From Bacteroidia bacterium (GTDB taxonomy: Bacteria; Bacteroidota; Ignavibacteria; SZUA-365), in assembly GCA_027493955.1 (NCBI GenBank), contig JAOSJT010000001.1:2715131-2779130 (forward strand): DNA of 64,000 nt, in the 5' to 3' direction. Below are positions 51,498 to 62,028 of this stretch, in pieces. The translations under genes and the position numbers were made by a program. The first letter of the stretch is position 1. Each line of letters starts with the position of its first letter. Below the pieces are notes generated by a model. It was not told the DNA's origin. It made no database searches and saw only the letters and a list, made by a program, of their open reading frames with translations.

Positions 51498-53084
51498 TTA
51501 CGCAAGCTTGAATTCCGACGTCGCGTGAAAATGGATGGTCTTGAACATTTCCGTTGCGGCATTGAAGGACCAGTTGCCCTCCGGCAGATAGACAGGATGA
51601 TCATCCTTATCTCTGGCGATATGGTGCTGTTGCAGACGCATGAAGCGATCCAGCTCCGGCTTGTCGTCGGAAGTGAACCAGAATGCCTTGTAGATATTCA
51701 TCGGTCTGAAGTCCACCGAGGCGCCGTACTCCTCAAGCAGGCGGAATTTGATGACTTCGTACTGCAACTCCCCGACCGTGCCGACGATTTTCTCGCTGCC
51801 GGACTGCCGCGTGAATAACTGCGCGACCCCTTCGTCCGTGAGCTGTCTGATACCTTTGTCAAGCTGCTTGGACTTGAACGGATCCCGGTTCACCACCAGA
51901 CGAAAAATCTCGGGAGAAAAGCTGGGAATGCCCTTGAATTGCACATCCTCACCTTCGGTGAGCGTATCGCCGATTTTGAAATTGCCGTTATCATGCAGGC
52001 CGACCACATCGCCCGGCCAGGCGTCATCCACAACGGTCCGTTCATTGGCCATGAAGGTGGTCGGCGATGTGAAGCGCACGTCTTTCCCCAGTCGTGTGTG
52101 CCGGTAAAACTTTCCCCGTTCGAACTTCCCCGAACACACACGACAGAACGCGATGCGGGCGCGATGGTTCGGGTCGAGGTTCGCGTGGATCTTGAAAATG
52201 AAGCCCGTGAATGTCGGCTCCCCGGGATGAATGATGCGGGGCGCGGCATCGCGCGGCAGGGGCGGCGGCGCGATACGGACAAAAGTCTCCAGCAGCTCCT
52301 TCACCCCGAAATTGTTGATCGCGCTTCCGAAAAATACCGGGGCGAGATAGGCCTCGCGATAATGCTCCGCGTCGAATGGCTCGTACAAGCCCTCGATCAT
52401 CTCCAGCTCCTCGCGCAGCGCACCCGCCGCCCGCGCACCGATATGATCGGCGAGCACGGAACTGCCGATGTCCTCTATCAGGACAACATCTTCCGCAATA
52501 TCGGTTTTGCTGGGGGAAAACAGCTCCAGCTGTTTCTTGTACATATTGAAAACACCGCGAAATGCATTTCCCATGCCGATGGGCCAGGTAAGCGGACGCG
52601 TATGAATGCCGAGTTCGTTCTCGAGTTCGTCCAGGAGCGCGAAGGGCTCGCGGCCTTCGCGATCAAGCTTGTTGATGAACACAATCACGGGTGTGCTGCG
52701 CATGCGGCACACATTCATCAGATTGCGCGTCTGCTCCTCCACACCCTTTGCGGAATCAATCACGAGGATGACACTGTCCACCGCCGTGAGGGTCCTGTAC
52801 GTGTCCTCGGCGAAATCCTTGTGACCCGGGGTGTCGAGTATCGTGACCTTGTAGCCGCTGTACTCGAAGCCCATGACCGATGTGGCGACGGAGATGCCGC
52901 GCTGTTTCTCGATTTCCATGAAATCCGATGTCGCAGTCTTACGGATCTTGTTGCTCTTTACCGCGCCGGCGGTATGAATTGCGCCGCCGAAGAGAAGCAG
53001 CTTTTCGGTGAGCGTGGTCTTTCCGGCATCAGGATGACTGATGATGCCGAAAGTACGTCGGCGCGACAGTTCGTGAGATGGCAT
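51498..53084 (-). CDS. prfC: Peptide chain release factor 3
   Basis: A 528-residue translational GTPase that removes RF1/RF2 from the ribosome. From ATG 53084 ([34 protein letters not shown]). G1 HPDAGKTT, G2 region [12 protein letters not shown]3 [16 protein letters not shown] and G4 [11 protein letters not shown] are all intact. The C-terminal domains ([37 protein letters not shown]) match RF3 rather than EF-G. Length is normal. A repeat-rich stretch lies upstream. Confidence 0.97.
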   Translation of the reverse strand: MPSHELSRRRTFGIISHPDAGKTTLTEKLLLFGGAIHTAGAVKSNKIRKTATSDFMEIEKQRGISVATSVMGFEYSGYKVTILDTPGHKDFAEDTYRTLTAVDSVILVIDSAKGVEEQTRNLMNVCRMRSTPVIVFINKLDREGREPFALLDELENELGIHTRPLTWPIGMGNAFRGVFNMYKKQLELFSPSKTDIAEDVVLIEDIGSSVLADHIGARAAGALREELEMIEGLYEPFDAEHYREAYLAPVFFGSAINNFGVKELLETFVRIAPPPLPRDAAPRIIHPGEPTFTGFIFKIHANLDPNHRARIAFCRVCSGKFERGKFYRHTRLGKDVRFTSPTTFMANERTVVDDAWPGDVVGLHDNGNFKIGDTLTEGEDVQFKGIPSFSPEIFRLVVNRDPFKSKQLDKGIRQLTDEGVAQLFTRQSGSEKIVGTVGELQYEVIKFRLLEEYGASVDFRPMNIYKAFWFTSDDKPELDRFMRLQQHHIARDKDDHPVYLPEGNWSFNAATEMFKTIHFHATSEFKLA

Positions 53085-53121
53085 GCGATGTGAAAATCTG
53101 ATGAATGAAACGGCAGGCGGA

Positions 53122-53214
53122 ACGGAGAGTGAAAAGCGAAGAGCGGAGAGCATCTGCTCTCTGCTCTCTGCTCTCGGCTCTCGGCTCCTGACTCTGTACT
53201 GTCGGTTCTCTGCT
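53122..53214. repeat. CTCTCTGCTCT-type simple repeats
   Basis: GAGAGTGAAAAGCGAAGAG on one side and CTCTGCTCTCTGCTCTCTGC, then CTCTCGGCTCTCGGCTC, form an imperfect inverted purine/pyrimidine repeat between prfC and fbaB. The same motif family occurs at 46014-46088. It could fold as a hairpin and act as a terminator of the fbaB transcript, although no T run follows. Confidence 0.6.
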
Positions 53215-53217
53215 CAG

Positions 53218-54270
53218 TTACGCGATGGTGACTTCAGGCGTCAGGTACACATCCTGAATGGCCTGCAGTAACGCCGCGCCCTCCTGCATGGGACGCTGGA
53301 AGGCCTTGCGTCCGGAAATGAGCCCCTGTCCGCCGGCGCGTTTGTTGATCACTGCGGTACGGACGGCCTCCGCCATATCCGTTGCTCCCGCGGATGCGCC
53401 GCCGCTGTTGATCAGGCCGGCCCGACCCATGTAGCAATTGGCAACCTGATAGCGAGTGAGGTCAATCGGATGATCGGTGGTCAGCTTGTCGTATACGAGT
53501 TTGTGCGTCTTCCCAAAGTTCACCGCAGTGAATCCGCCGTTGTTCTCGGGCATTTTCTGCTTGATGATATCCGCCTGAATGGTGACGCCCAGATGATTGG
53601 CCTGACCGGTCAGATCAGCGGCGAGATGGTAGTCTTTGTCTTTTGTGAAACCGCTGTTCCGCAGATAGCACCACAGGACCGTCGCCATTCCGAGTTCATG
53701 CGCGTAGGCGAAAGCTTCGGCGATTTCAACGATCTGTCTGCTGGATTCTTCGGATCCGAAGTAAATCGTCGCTCCGATCGCCGCGGCTCCCATGTCGTAG
53801 GCCTGCTCGATGTTTGCGAACATTATCTGATCGTGCTTGTTCGGGTAGGTGAGGAGCTCGTTGTGATTCACTTTGACGAGAAACGGGATTTTGTCCGCAT
53901 ACTTGCGCGCGACGGAGCCAAGCACGCCGAGCGTGCTGGCCACCGCGTTGCAGCCGCCCTCGATCGCGAGTTTAACGATGTTCTCGGGATCAAAATAGAT
54001 GGGATTCGGTGCGAACGAAGCTCCGGCGCTGTGCTCAATGCCCTGATCCACGGGGAGAATGGACATATAGCCCGTCCCGGCCAGTCGCCCTGTGCCGTAA
54101 ATTCGTTGAAGATTCACCAGCACGCGGATGCTTCTGTCGCTGTCCTTCCAGATGCGATCCACGAAATCCGGCCCCGGGAGGTGCAACGTCTCTTTCGGTA
54201 TTCCGGTGCTGACATGATTCAAAAGTGCGTCCGCGTCGGAACCCAGCATTTGTCGAATGGTGTCGATCAT
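53218..54270 (-). CDS. fbaB: Fructose-bisphosphate aldolase class I (archaeal/DhnA type)
   Basis: A 350-residue glycolytic enzyme from ATG 54270 ([19 protein letters not shown]). The archaeal-type class I features are [14 protein letters not shown] near the N-terminus, [11 protein letters not shown] (the Schiff-base region), [15 protein letters not shown] and [49 protein letters not shown]. The last is typical of the long FbaB proteins. The upstream extension to 54399 is not supported. A divergent promoter region (54271-54437) is shared with the epimerase. Confidence 0.93.
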   Translation of the reverse strand: MIDTIRQMLGSDADALLNHVSTGIPKETLHLPGPDFVDRIWKDSDRSIRVLVNLQRIYGTGRLAGTGYMSILPVDQGIEHSAGASFAPNPIYFDPENIVKLAIEGGCNAVASTLGVLGSVARKYADKIPFLVKVNHNELLTYPNKHDQIMFANIEQAYDMGAAAIGATIYFGSEESSRQIVEIAEAFAYAHELGMATVLWCYLRNSGFTKDKDYHLAADLTGQANHLGVTIQADIIKQKMPENNGGFTAVNFGKTHKLVYDKLTTDHPIDLTRYQVANCYMGRAGLINSGGASAGATDMAEAVRTAVINKRAGGQGLISGRKAFQRPMQEGAALLQAIQDVYLTPEVTIA

Positions 54271-54437
54271 GGTGTTTCGAACTTGTTGAGAAAAATGTAC
54301 ATAACAAAAATTACGACGGGACGGGATCACGGACAAACATTCTCCGCAAATCTGTGGAATTAAACGGAGCTGGGATGCGTTATGCTGTGACGGTTTCACT
54401 GATTGTTTTTCACGCGTTCGAACATTCCATACCTCCC

Positions 54438-55358
54438 ATGTTATCTACGTTTATCCTGACCGGCGCGACCGGTCTTATCGGCCGTCGCGTGTACCGCGCT
54501 TTGCGCGAACGCGGCAACGACGTCGTTGTGCTTTCAAGAAATCCGGAAAGGGCGAAAAGCCACTTCCCCGACGCCGCACAGGTGCTGCTTTGGGCCCCGG
54601 GCGTTGCAGGTGCCTGGTCTGCCGCCATTGACGGTTGCGCTGGTGTCATCCATCTCGCGGGTGAACCCATCGCCGAAGAACGCTGGACGGAAGAATACAA
54701 AAAACGTATTCACGGCAGCAGGGTGGACGGCACCCGCGAAATCGTGGATGCCATCGCCTCGGCCGGACAGAAACCGGCTGTGCTGGTGTCCGTGTCCGGC
54801 GTCGGCTACTACGGCGACACACGGGATGTGCCGGTTGATGAGGACTCGCCGGCGGGCAGCGATTTTCTTGCCGGTGTCTGTGTGGAGTGGGAAAATGAAG
54901 CGCACCGTGCGGAAGATTTCGGCGTCCGCGTCGTCACACCGCGGCTTGGTATCGTACTCGCCGACGACGGCGGAGCGCTGGAGAAACTGCTCACCCCGTT
55001 CAAGATGTTCGCCGGCGGACCCGTCGGCAACGGTGAACAGTGGTTTCCCTGGGTGCATATCGACGATGTCGTGGGGCTCATTCTCCATGCCATCGAAACG
55101 CAGGATCTGCATGGCGTCGTGAATGCCGTTTCTCCGGGTCTTGTGCGCAACAGGGAATTCGCCATCGCATTGGGCGAAGCGCTCAAGCGCCCGGCCCGTT
55201 TTACGGTTCCCGGTTTTGTGATCAAATTGGCCCTTGGGGAATTCGGCGAAACACTTCTCGGCGGTCAGCGCGTCTCACCCCGGCGCACTCTGGAAAGCGG
55301 CTACAACTTCAAATATACCGACATCGAGAAGGCGCTTGGCACGCTCGTCTCGGTCTGA
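54438..55358 (+). CDS. NAD(P)-dependent SDR epimerase (TIGR01777 type)
   Basis: A 306-residue protein from ATG 54438 ([26 protein letters not shown]). The Rossmann motif [10 protein letters not shown] and the [32 protein letters not shown] region are typical of the SDR39U1/YfcH family, with the C-terminal DUF1731 segment ([12 protein letters not shown]). The substrate is unknown; relatives are linked to cell-division or envelope functions. Transcribed divergently from fbaB. Confidence 0.92.
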   Translation: MLSTFILTGATGLIGRRVYRALRERGNDVVVLSRNPERAKSHFPDAAQVLLWAPGVAGAWSAAIDGCAGVIHLAGEPIAEERWTEEYKKRIHGSRVDGTREIVDAIASAGQKPAVLVSVSGVGYYGDTRDVPVDEDSPAGSDFLAGVCVEWENEAHRAEDFGVRVVTPRLGIVLADDGGALEKLLTPFKMFAGGPVGNGEQWFPWVHIDDVVGLILHAIETQDLHGVVNAVSPGLVRNREFAIALGEALKRPARFTVPGFVIKLALGEFGETLLGGQRVSPRRTLESGYNFKYTDIEKALGTLVSV

Positions 55359-55583
55359 ATAGAGCAACGACGCGAAAGCACGGGCACAGCGCAACGTACA
55401 CTTGGGGTGTCGGACTGCAATTCTCCGCCGCTGTGCATTTCGCAGGCGGGTGAAAGTAAATCCGCGACTTTGTGACAAGCACCCGGGGCGCTGTACTTGC
55501 AGGCGATTGACCGTGACGCAACGTTGTGGCACTGCCATGACAGACGGTTCTCCATAGTCTCCCGGATACGGCGGCATCGAGGT

Positions 55584-56150
55584 TCACACGCCGAGGCTCT
55601 CCGCATTGGCTTTGAGCGCCTCGAGCACGAAGGCCACGTGTTCGTCGAAATCGACACCCAGCTCTTCCGCTCCTTTCAGCATGTCTTCACGGCTCACGGC
55701 GCGCGCGAAGGCCTTGTCTTTCATTTTCTTCCGCACTGAACGCACTTCCACGTCGGCGATCCTCTTCTCCGGACGAACGTAGGCCACAGCGAGCAGGAAA
55801 CCGCAAAGCTCGTCCACCGCGAAAAGACATTTCTCCATCGCCGATTCGCGCGACACACCCGTGTGCTCCGCATGAGACATGATTGCCCTGCGAATGCTGT
55901 CGGACACCCCGCGCTCAGCGAGTATGGTGTTTCCGACAAACGGGTGTTCTTCAATCGATGGGTGCCGTTCGTAATCGAAGTCGTGCAACAGCCCTGTGAT
56001 ACCCCATTCTTCCACATCACCGCCGGAGCGCTGCGCGCAGGCGCGCATGGCGGTCTCGACGGCCAGGGCATGCCGTCGCAGACTCTCGGATGCGGTATGT
56101 TCATAAAGGATTTCCAGTGCCTTTTCGCGTGTAATCAAGCTGTGCTCCAC
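55584..56150 (-). CDS. HD-domain phosphohydrolase
   Basis: A 188-residue metal-dependent hydrolase. The HD motif is visible: RRHALAVETAMRACA, then WGITGLLHDFDYERHPS (catalytic His-Asp), HPFVGNTILAERG and IRRAIMSHAEHTGV. The C-terminus is helical. No regulatory domain. Bacterial HD proteins of this size often act on nucleotides or are of unknown substrate. The start is ATG 56150. It is convergent with the epimerase across 225 non-coding bases. Confidence 0.88.
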   Translation of the reverse strand: MEHSLITREKALEILYEHTASESLRRHALAVETAMRACAQRSGGDVEEWGITGLLHDFDYERHPSIEEHPFVGNTILAERGVSDSIRRAIMSHAEHTGVSRESAMEKCLFAVDELCGFLLAVAYVRPEKRIADVEVRSVRKKMKDKAFARAVSREDMLKGAEELGVDFDEHVAFVLEALKANAESLGV

Positions 56151-56431
56151 GGTTTGTTCAAAGCCCTCGGCTGGTAAATGTGCTCAAGAGAACCTATAGT
56201 AGTCAACCTCGACGAACCGGTCAGCGTCGGTCTGTGCCCGACGGTTGTGTGCGTAGCGTCGCGCTTGTAACCTTCATCGCATATCCTCTGTCATTTGAGA
56301 GCGTCTCGTTCAACAACGGAAGAATCATCCAACACAGATTAAACCTATTGCGCGGACGCCTGTCATATCCCTCGTCAGACTGACGGTTGACCAAAACACG
56401 AACCCAATTACCTATCAGTAGAGGTGCTTCC

Positions 56432-57313
56432 ATGAAACGTATTCTCTTTTCTCTGTTGCTCGTCACGGCGTTCGTCGTCAGCGCCTGCGACAGCGATCCT
56501 TCTTCGCCGGTGGACAACAGTCAGTCCTCCACCCTGCTCAAGGCGGTGGAGCAGATGTCCCTTTCCAACGAGCAGCTCGCCCAGATTGATGAAATGTTCT
56601 GGCTCGAGGAAGATCTCAGCGGCCTTCTCACTCCGACGCAGCTCAACGCTCTCAACACCGTGATCACGAGAACCGCGCCGGATTTCGCGACCTCGCGGGA
56701 TCCCCGTGGCATCGCCTTCGACATGGCCGCTCTGGTCCATCTGCGCCTGATCCTGAAAGCCAATCCCGATATGGACGAGACCGCCAAGCAGGCGCTCATT
56801 GATATGATCAAAGCTTCGAACGCCACGCGTCAGCAGATCATCCGCGACAATCTTAACAATCCGGAACAGCTGAAGGCCCTCCTGAAAGCCGAGCATGATC
56901 GCCTTATCGCAGAAATGAACGCAGCCCTGACTCCGGAGCAGCTTGCGAATCTTCAGACCTTGATCGATCAGTTGAAGCAACTTCGCGAAGAACTGCGCGA
57001 GAAATGGGCACAGGAACGCATCAACCGTCAGGTGGCGATGCTCAAGACCGCCCTCGGACTGACGGACGAACAGGCGGCCGCCATTAAGGACATTCTGCTT
57101 GCACAGCACGAAGCGATAAAGAATCTGCGCGAGCAGTACAAGGACGATCCCGAAGGACTGCGTGAAGAGCTGAAGACCCTTCTCGGGGAAACCGACGCCG
57201 CCATTATCGCACTGCTGACACCGGAACAGGCAGCGAAGTGGGACCTCCTCAAAACCCTGCGTATGAATTGGCGCCTGGGTGGTGGAGGTCATGGCGGAGG
57301 CCGCCGCGGCTGA
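56432..57313 (+). CDS. Lipoprotein with Spy/CpxP-like LTPEQ helices
   Basis: A 293-residue protein from ATG 56432 after GAGGTG. Signal peptide with lipobox (MKRILFSLLLVTAFVVSACD), so a membrane-anchored lipoprotein. The mature protein is nearly all helix, with repeated LTPxQ motifs (GLLTPTQLNAL, AALTPEQLANLQTL, LGLTDEQAAAIKDIL, ALLTPEQAAKWDLL), like the Spy/CpxP and related stress chaperones with tandem LTxxQ hairpins. The tail is Gly/His/Arg-rich (GGGGHGGGRRG). It is larger than Spy (about 160), suggesting two tandem units. Probably envelope stress or metal related. Confidence 0.8.
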   Translation: MKRILFSLLLVTAFVVSACDSDPSSPVDNSQSSTLLKAVEQMSLSNEQLAQIDEMFWLEEDLSGLLTPTQLNALNTVITRTAPDFATSRDPRGIAFDMAALVHLRLILKANPDMDETAKQALIDMIKASNATRQQIIRDNLNNPEQLKALLKAEHDRLIAEMNAALTPEQLANLQTLIDQLKQLREELREKWAQERINRQVAMLKTALGLTDEQAAAIKDILLAQHEAIKNLREQYKDDPEGLREELKTLLGETDAAIIALLTPEQAAKWDLLKTLRMNWRLGGGGHGGGRRG

Positions 57314-57784
57314 CAGCCCCCCTCCGACGCCCGGTCAAGCGTGAGCGACAGGAAGAGCATGAGACATCTCATGCTCTTTCTCTTTTCAGACAACCGACTG
57401 GCGGTGTTTCTGAGTGCACGCACCAGTCCGCCTCAGCCGGATCAGCCTAAGGCTGACCAATTCGTAGGTGACATCGCTGCGCCAGCAAACCTCGTCATGC
57501 TGAGCGCTGCGACAGCACAGATTTCCCTCAAGTATTTGTTGTCAGCTGAGCAGTTCCGCTACTGCGGAAAAGTATGATTTTTTCCTTTACGCACGTAGTA
57601 CGTAGGTACTGTTTTGGGATGTCATTAACAGGACAGATGACATGGTTGGCATGCGTGGCCGTCGTGGGTTCCTTGATTTGACAGAAGCCTTTCGGTATTT
57701 TTCCTCTGATACACCGATACTTGGTGTTGCCCGACCATACAGTGCATATCACATCAGCAGCGTACCTGCGTACCGGAGCCGGAC
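57314..57784. other. Intergenic region holding a terminator and the promoter side of the PLP enzyme gene
   Basis: 471 bases without a convincing gene. The first 70 bases hold the terminator described separately. The remainder is AT-richer near 57560-57750 with some palindromic pieces (GCACGTAGTACGTAGGTAC near 57591) that could be a regulator site for the downstream enzyme, but I identify no riboswitch pattern. Confidence 0.5.
57353..57383 (+). terminator. Rho-independent terminator after the Spy-like lipoprotein gene
   Basis: AAGAGCATGAGA (57353-57364) and its inverse TCTCATGCTCTT (57367-57378) form a 10 to 12-bp stem with a tight loop, followed by T-rich TTCTCTTTT. It lies about 40 bases after the lipoprotein stop. 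Confidence 0.85.
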
Positions 57785-59089
57785 ATGAGCGACGATTCAA
57801 TGAATGAAAACTATTCCAAAGAAACGCACCTGATTTACGGAAAATCCCATTCCATGAAATGGGATTACGATCATCACGTCATTCCTCCCATTTCCTCTTC
57901 CGCGACCTACCGCCTGGACTCCGCGCAACGCGGCGCCCAGGGCTTCATCGAATTCGCGAACACCACGGATGAGACCAAGCGCAAGCAACCAATCCTGATT
58001 TACGATCGTCTGGGCGAGCCGAACAAAGATATGCTGGAAGAGAATCTGGCCTATGCCGAGGGAGGCGAATGTGCCGTGACCTTCGGCTGCGGCATGGCCG
58101 CCATCAGCGCCGTGTTCGGCATACTCACCAAATCCGGCGATCAGATCATTGCTCACCGCACCATGTACGGCTGCACGTTTTCCCTGCTGCGCAACTGGTA
58201 TCCGCGCTACAATATCGACGTGCAACTGATCAATCTCCATGATCTTGCCGCGCTCGAAGCCAGCATTACTCCGCATACCCGCGTCGTGTATTTCGAAACC
58301 CCGGTCAATCCCACGCTCACGCTGATTGACATCGCAGCGATCGCCGGACTGGTGCGCAAAATCAACAATGCGCGTCCGGCGGATGAGCATATTCACATCG
58401 TCGTGGACAACACCTTCTCCACACCCTACTGCCAACGTCCGCTGGAACACGGCGCCCATTTCGTGGTGCATTCGCTCACCAAGGGCATAGGCGGTTTCGG
58501 TACGGACATGGGCGGCGTGGTGGTCGGTCCCGAGAAGTGGCTCGACATGCTGTTGCTCTATCGCAAGGACTTTGGCGGGGTGCTTTCCCCGAAAGCGGCA
58601 TGGCCGGTGCTTGTGTACGGCCTTCCGACGCTCTCGCTGCGCGTGCAGAAGCAGATCGAAACAGCGATGCGCGTGGCGGAATTTCTCGAGCAGCATCCCA
58701 AAGTACGCAGTGTGAGTTATCCGGGATTGAAGAGCTTCCCGCAATACGAGCTCGCGCGCCGACAGATGACGAATTACGACGGCGAATTCGCTCCGGGTAC
58801 ACTGATGTATTTCACCCTCGACAGCGCTTCGGCTCAGGAGAGCCGCGATAAAGGCGAAGCGCTGATCAACTTTGTCGCCGACAACGCCTATGCCATCACC
58901 CTCGCGGTGAGTCTGGGACACACGCGTACACTCATCGAGCATCCCGGGAGCATGACCCATTCCGCCATCCCCGCCGAGGAGCAGGTGCAGCGCGGCATGG
59001 ATCCGGGAGGTATTCGGCTCTCGATAGGTATCGAACGGTCGGAGGATATTATCAGAGACCTCAACGCGGCGCTTTCCGCGATCGGGTAG
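57785..59089 (+). CDS. Cys/Met-metabolism PLP-dependent enzyme (gamma-lyase/synthase fold)
   Basis: A 434-residue enzyme, slightly longer than usual (about 390). ATG at 57785 or 57800. The PLP Lys lies in HSLTKGIGGFGTDMGG. FGCGMAAISAVFGILTKSGDQIIAHRTMYGCTFSLL and VVYFETPVNPTLTLIDI are typical, and GMDPGGIRLSIGIERSEDIIRDL ends the fold. The Asp of VVDNTFSTPYCQRPLEHGA binds the pyridine N. The family includes cystathionine beta/gamma-lyases, methionine gamma-lyase and O-acetylhomoserine sulfhydrylase; the exact reaction cannot be told. It has its own upstream region. Confidence 0.92.
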   Translation: MSDDSMNENYSKETHLIYGKSHSMKWDYDHHVIPPISSSATYRLDSAQRGAQGFIEFANTTDETKRKQPILIYDRLGEPNKDMLEENLAYAEGGECAVTFGCGMAAISAVFGILTKSGDQIIAHRTMYGCTFSLLRNWYPRYNIDVQLINLHDLAALEASITPHTRVVYFETPVNPTLTLIDIAAIAGLVRKINNARPADEHIHIVVDNTFSTPYCQRPLEHGAHFVVHSLTKGIGGFGTDMGGVVVGPEKWLDMLLLYRKDFGGVLSPKAAWPVLVYGLPTLSLRVQKQIETAMRVAEFLEQHPKVRSVSYPGLKSFPQYELARRQMTNYDGEFAPGTLMYFTLDSASAQESRDKGEALINFVADNAYAITLAVSLGHTRTLIEHPGSMTHSAIPAEEQVQRGMDPGGIRLSIGIERSEDIIRDLNAALSAIG

Positions 59090-59382
59090 TGTCCTTGGTC
59101 TATCCTCGGCCCTTCTCATGCTGAACCCGCGGTAGTCACAGGCCTGTGCTTCGGATGAATCAATGATGCTTCCGACGCGGTGTCGCAAATCCGCCCCTTT
59201 CCCGGGAAGCCGGTTCTCAGACCGCAAATACCTTCAGACCTCAAGCGCGTACGGTGAACACCCGTACGCGCTTTTCGCAGCGCCCTCCAGAGGACGCTTG
59301 TGTTTGACAGCTGATGCGAATCCGAAGTACATTAGAGTCTGTGAAGTGTCACCGCAACAGAGATACAGCGATCGGAGTAACC

Positions 59383-60141
59383 ATGTTCGAATACCCCCTT
59401 ACATTGATTCGCAGTTCGCTGCTTTCCCAATTCCCGAACATCGAATTCGCGATGAGCACGCGGCAGGGCGAGGCGCCGGATGCGCCCTTCGGCTTCAATC
59501 TCGGCTACGAGCTCGGTGACGCCGATGAGCGTGTGACAGGCAACATCGCCCGCTTTGCGGAGGCGCTGGGTCTCGACGCCGGAGACCTGGCGGTCATGAA
59601 GCAGGTGCACGGCGATACCATCCGCGACGTCGCGGAGCCGGGCCTGTACGACGCTTCCGATGCGCTGGTGTGCACGCAGCCCCGCGTCGGCATTACCGTG
59701 CGCGTCGCCGATTGCGCACCGGTGATATTGTATGCACCCGATGTGCAAGCCGTGGCCGTCGCACACGCCGGATGGCGCGGCACAGCGGAGCACATTACCG
59801 CGAAGCTTCTTGCGCATCTGATCGAGCAGAAGCATGCCGATCCCGCCGGAATATTCGCGTACATCGGACCCTGCGCCGGCAAGGAGCACTACGAAGTGGG
59901 CCCGGAGGTCGCGGCGTTGTTTCCCGCGACGTATGTCGACTCCTCGGGCGACCGGCCGCGCATCGATCTGAAAGGACTCAACGCGCAACAACTTGAGCAC
60001 GCCGGTATCCCTTCCGCCAATATCGAAATCGACGAACTCTGCACGATTCGGGACCGTGCGCTGTTTCATTCCTGGCGCAGGGATGGAGAGCGTTCCGGCC
60101 GTATGCTCGCGACGATTTATCTCAAGGATTCGATCGAATGA
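59383..60141 (+). CDS. pgeF: Peptidoglycan editing factor PgeF (laccase-domain/YfiH)
   Basis: A 252-residue protein from ATG 59383 (MFEYPLTLIRSSLL). The YfiH fold motifs are MSTRQG...FGFNLGYE, MKQVHGD, VRVADCAPVILY (with Cys) and VAVAHAGWRGTAE (with the two conserved His), plus IGPCAG. Relatives remove mis-incorporated residues from UDP-MurNAc-peptides or act as polyphenol oxidase/purine enzymes. First gene of a plus-strand operon; its stop overlaps the next start by four bases. Confidence 0.93.
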   Translation: MFEYPLTLIRSSLLSQFPNIEFAMSTRQGEAPDAPFGFNLGYELGDADERVTGNIARFAEALGLDAGDLAVMKQVHGDTIRDVAEPGLYDASDALVCTQPRVGITVRVADCAPVILYAPDVQAVAVAHAGWRGTAEHITAKLLAHLIEQKHADPAGIFAYIGPCAGKEHYEVGPEVAALFPATYVDSSGDRPRIDLKGLNAQQLEHAGIPSANIEIDELCTIRDRALFHSWRRDGERSGRMLATIYLKDSIE

Positions 60142-60914
60142 ATTTGGATTTCGAAATCATCGACACCGGAGCGCACGACGGGGCCTGGAATATGGCGTTC
60201 GATGTGCAACGCGCTGAGGCGCTGGACCGTGGCGTCGCCGCGCCCATGCTGCGCGTGTACACCTGGGACCCCTGGTGCATCTCGCTCGGACGGCATCAGG
60301 ATATTGCGGACATCGATCAGGAAGCGGTGCAGGCAGCCGGCTATGAAATCGTCCGTCGGCCCACCGGCGGCCGCGCCATTCTTCATGCCGAGGAGCTCAC
60401 ATACAGCGTGGTCATGCCTTCGGAAGGCCGCAGCATCATGGAAGTGTACAAGGAGATCAGCGAAGCGCTCACCGCGGGTCTGCGTACGCTCGCACCGGAT
60501 ATCGCCATCGCGAAAAGTCAGCCGGATTTTCAGAAATTGTATCGCGAACCCGGGAGTATCCCCTGTTTCTCCAGTTCCGCACGCTACGAGATTGAATTCG
60601 ATAACAGAAAGGTTGTAGGAAGCGCACAGCGGCGCATAGGCTCCGCGGTGCTGCAACACGGGTCCATCCTTATCGGCGGCGCACATCTCGCGCTTGCGGA
60701 TTTCCTTGCGGTGGATGACGAGGTGCGCGAACAGCTCCGTCAGGACATGCAGCGCCACACTATCACTCTGAACGAGATCGCCGGCAGAGAACTCTCCGTC
60801 GGAGAGGTCGCAAAAGCGGTGATCGGTGGTTTTATCGAATCATGGGAAATGCATGGTACAAATCTTGCGGGGAATCAGTATTTTAGTGCCGAGACAGGTT
60901 CGCGAGGCACATGA
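60138..60914 (+). CDS. Octanoyltransferase LipM-like / lipoate-protein ligase A family
   Basis: A 258-residue biotin/lipoyl-transfer enzyme. RRPTGGRAILHAEELTYSVV (lipoyl-AMP or octanoyl site), the Cys143 in GSIPCFSSSARYEI, and KVVGSAQRR with Lys158 fit the LipM/LplA family. Cys143 in that place is the LipM nucleophile that takes octanoyl from acyl carrier protein, so octanoyltransferase is more likely than an ATP-dependent ligase. C-terminal helices follow. It overlaps panB by four bases. Confidence 0.88.
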   Translation: MNLDFEIIDTGAHDGAWNMAFDVQRAEALDRGVAAPMLRVYTWDPWCISLGRHQDIADIDQEAVQAAGYEIVRRPTGGRAILHAEELTYSVVMPSEGRSIMEVYKEISEALTAGLRTLAPDIAIAKSQPDFQKLYREPGSIPCFSSSARYEIEFDNRKVVGSAQRRIGSAVLQHGSILIGGAHLALADFLAVDDEVREQLRQDMQRHTITLNEIAGRELSVGEVAKAVIGGFIESWEMHGTNLAGNQYFSAETGSRGT

Positions 60915-61732
60915 GTACAGAATCCCAAACGTCCACCAAGCGCGTCACGACCAGACGGATACAGGAGATGCGCGATGCGGGCATACCTATTGCCTGCCTG
61001 ACGGCGTACGATTATCTCATGGCGCGTTTGCTCGACGACGCCGGCGTGGACATTATCCTCGTCGGCGATTCTGTGAGCAATGTGTTTCAGGGAAACAACA
61101 CAACCCTCCCCGTCACTCTCGATGAAATGATTTATCACACCAAGGCCGTCAGCAGAATCGTGCGACGCGCGATGGTCGTGACCGACCTCCCGTTTATGTC
61201 CTATCAGGTGACCACGGAGGAGGCATTTCGCAGTGCGGGACGCGTGATGAAGGAAACAAGCGCGGGCGGGGTCAAGGTCGAAGGAGGACGCAGGATCGCC
61301 GGGGTCGTGGAGAAGATGGCCGGGGAGGGTATTCCCGTGATGGGACACATCGGCCTCATGCCCCAGTCCATTCTCAAGTATGGCGGCTATCTGCCCAGAG
61401 GCACCACCGAGGAGGAAGCGAACGAACTGATTGATGATGCGATAATTCTCGAGCAGGCGGGCGCCTTCGCCGTCGTTCTCGAAAAAATTCCGGCCACACT
61501 GGGCAAGCGGATAACGGAGCGGCTCTCCATCCCGACTATCGGTATCGGTGCCGGTCCGAACTGCAGCGGACAAATCCTCGTCACGCACGACATGCTGGGG
61601 CTGTTCGAGGACTTCCGTCCCCGTTTTGTGCGCCGCTACGCATCCATCGCCGACGATATGGAAAACGCTTTCAGGCAGTATATTCAGGACGTCAAGTCCG
61701 GCACCTTTCCCAACGAATCGGAGAGTTACTAA
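60911..61732 (+). CDS. panB: 3-methyl-2-oxobutanoate hydroxymethyltransferase
   Basis: A 273-residue enzyme adding a hydroxymethyl group to alpha-ketoisovalerate in pantothenate (CoA) synthesis. [62 protein letters not shown] and [23 protein letters not shown] all match PanB, including the metal-binding Asp of VGDS and Glu of VLEK. Normal length. Shares four bases with the lipoyl-family gene and one base with the cupin gene. Confidence 0.96.
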   Translation: [273 protein letters not shown]

Positions 61733-62019
61733 TGGACGGTGAGCAAATAGCGGCCATCAAACAGCAACTCCGCGATGAAGGATACAACATTTACGTGTAC
61801 AGCTATCCCGGCGGTATGTGTTTCCCTCCGCACGAGCACGATCACGAAACGATACACGTGATCCTGAACGGCATGATGCGGATCACCCTCGAAGACACGG
61901 ATCATATCGTTCGCGCGGGCGAACGTTTTGTGGTTCCGGCCTACGTCAAACATACAGCCGAGGTCCTCGGCGAGATGCCGGTGGTTGTGCTCGATGCGAC
62001 GATGCCGGCAAAAAAATGA
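61732..62019 (+). CDS. Small cupin-domain protein
   Basis: A 95-residue single-domain cupin (MDGEQIAAIKQQLRDEG). The metal-type motif PPHEHDHETIHVILNGMMRITLED supplies His residues, with AGERFVVPAYVKHTAEVLG as the second motif. Function unknown; such cupins can bind small ligands or metals. Its ATG uses the last base of the panB stop codon, so translation is coupled. Confidence 0.85.
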   Translation: MDGEQIAAIKQQLRDEGYNIYVYSYPGGMCFPPHEHDHETIHVILNGMMRITLEDTDHIVRAGERFVVPAYVKHTAEVLGEMPVVVLDATMPAKK

Positions 62020-62028
62020 TCTTCTGAT

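Noticed and set aside
57797-59227. 476-codon minus-strand frame
   Set aside because: Antisense of the PLP enzyme gene; Arg/His/Gly-rich shadow composition.
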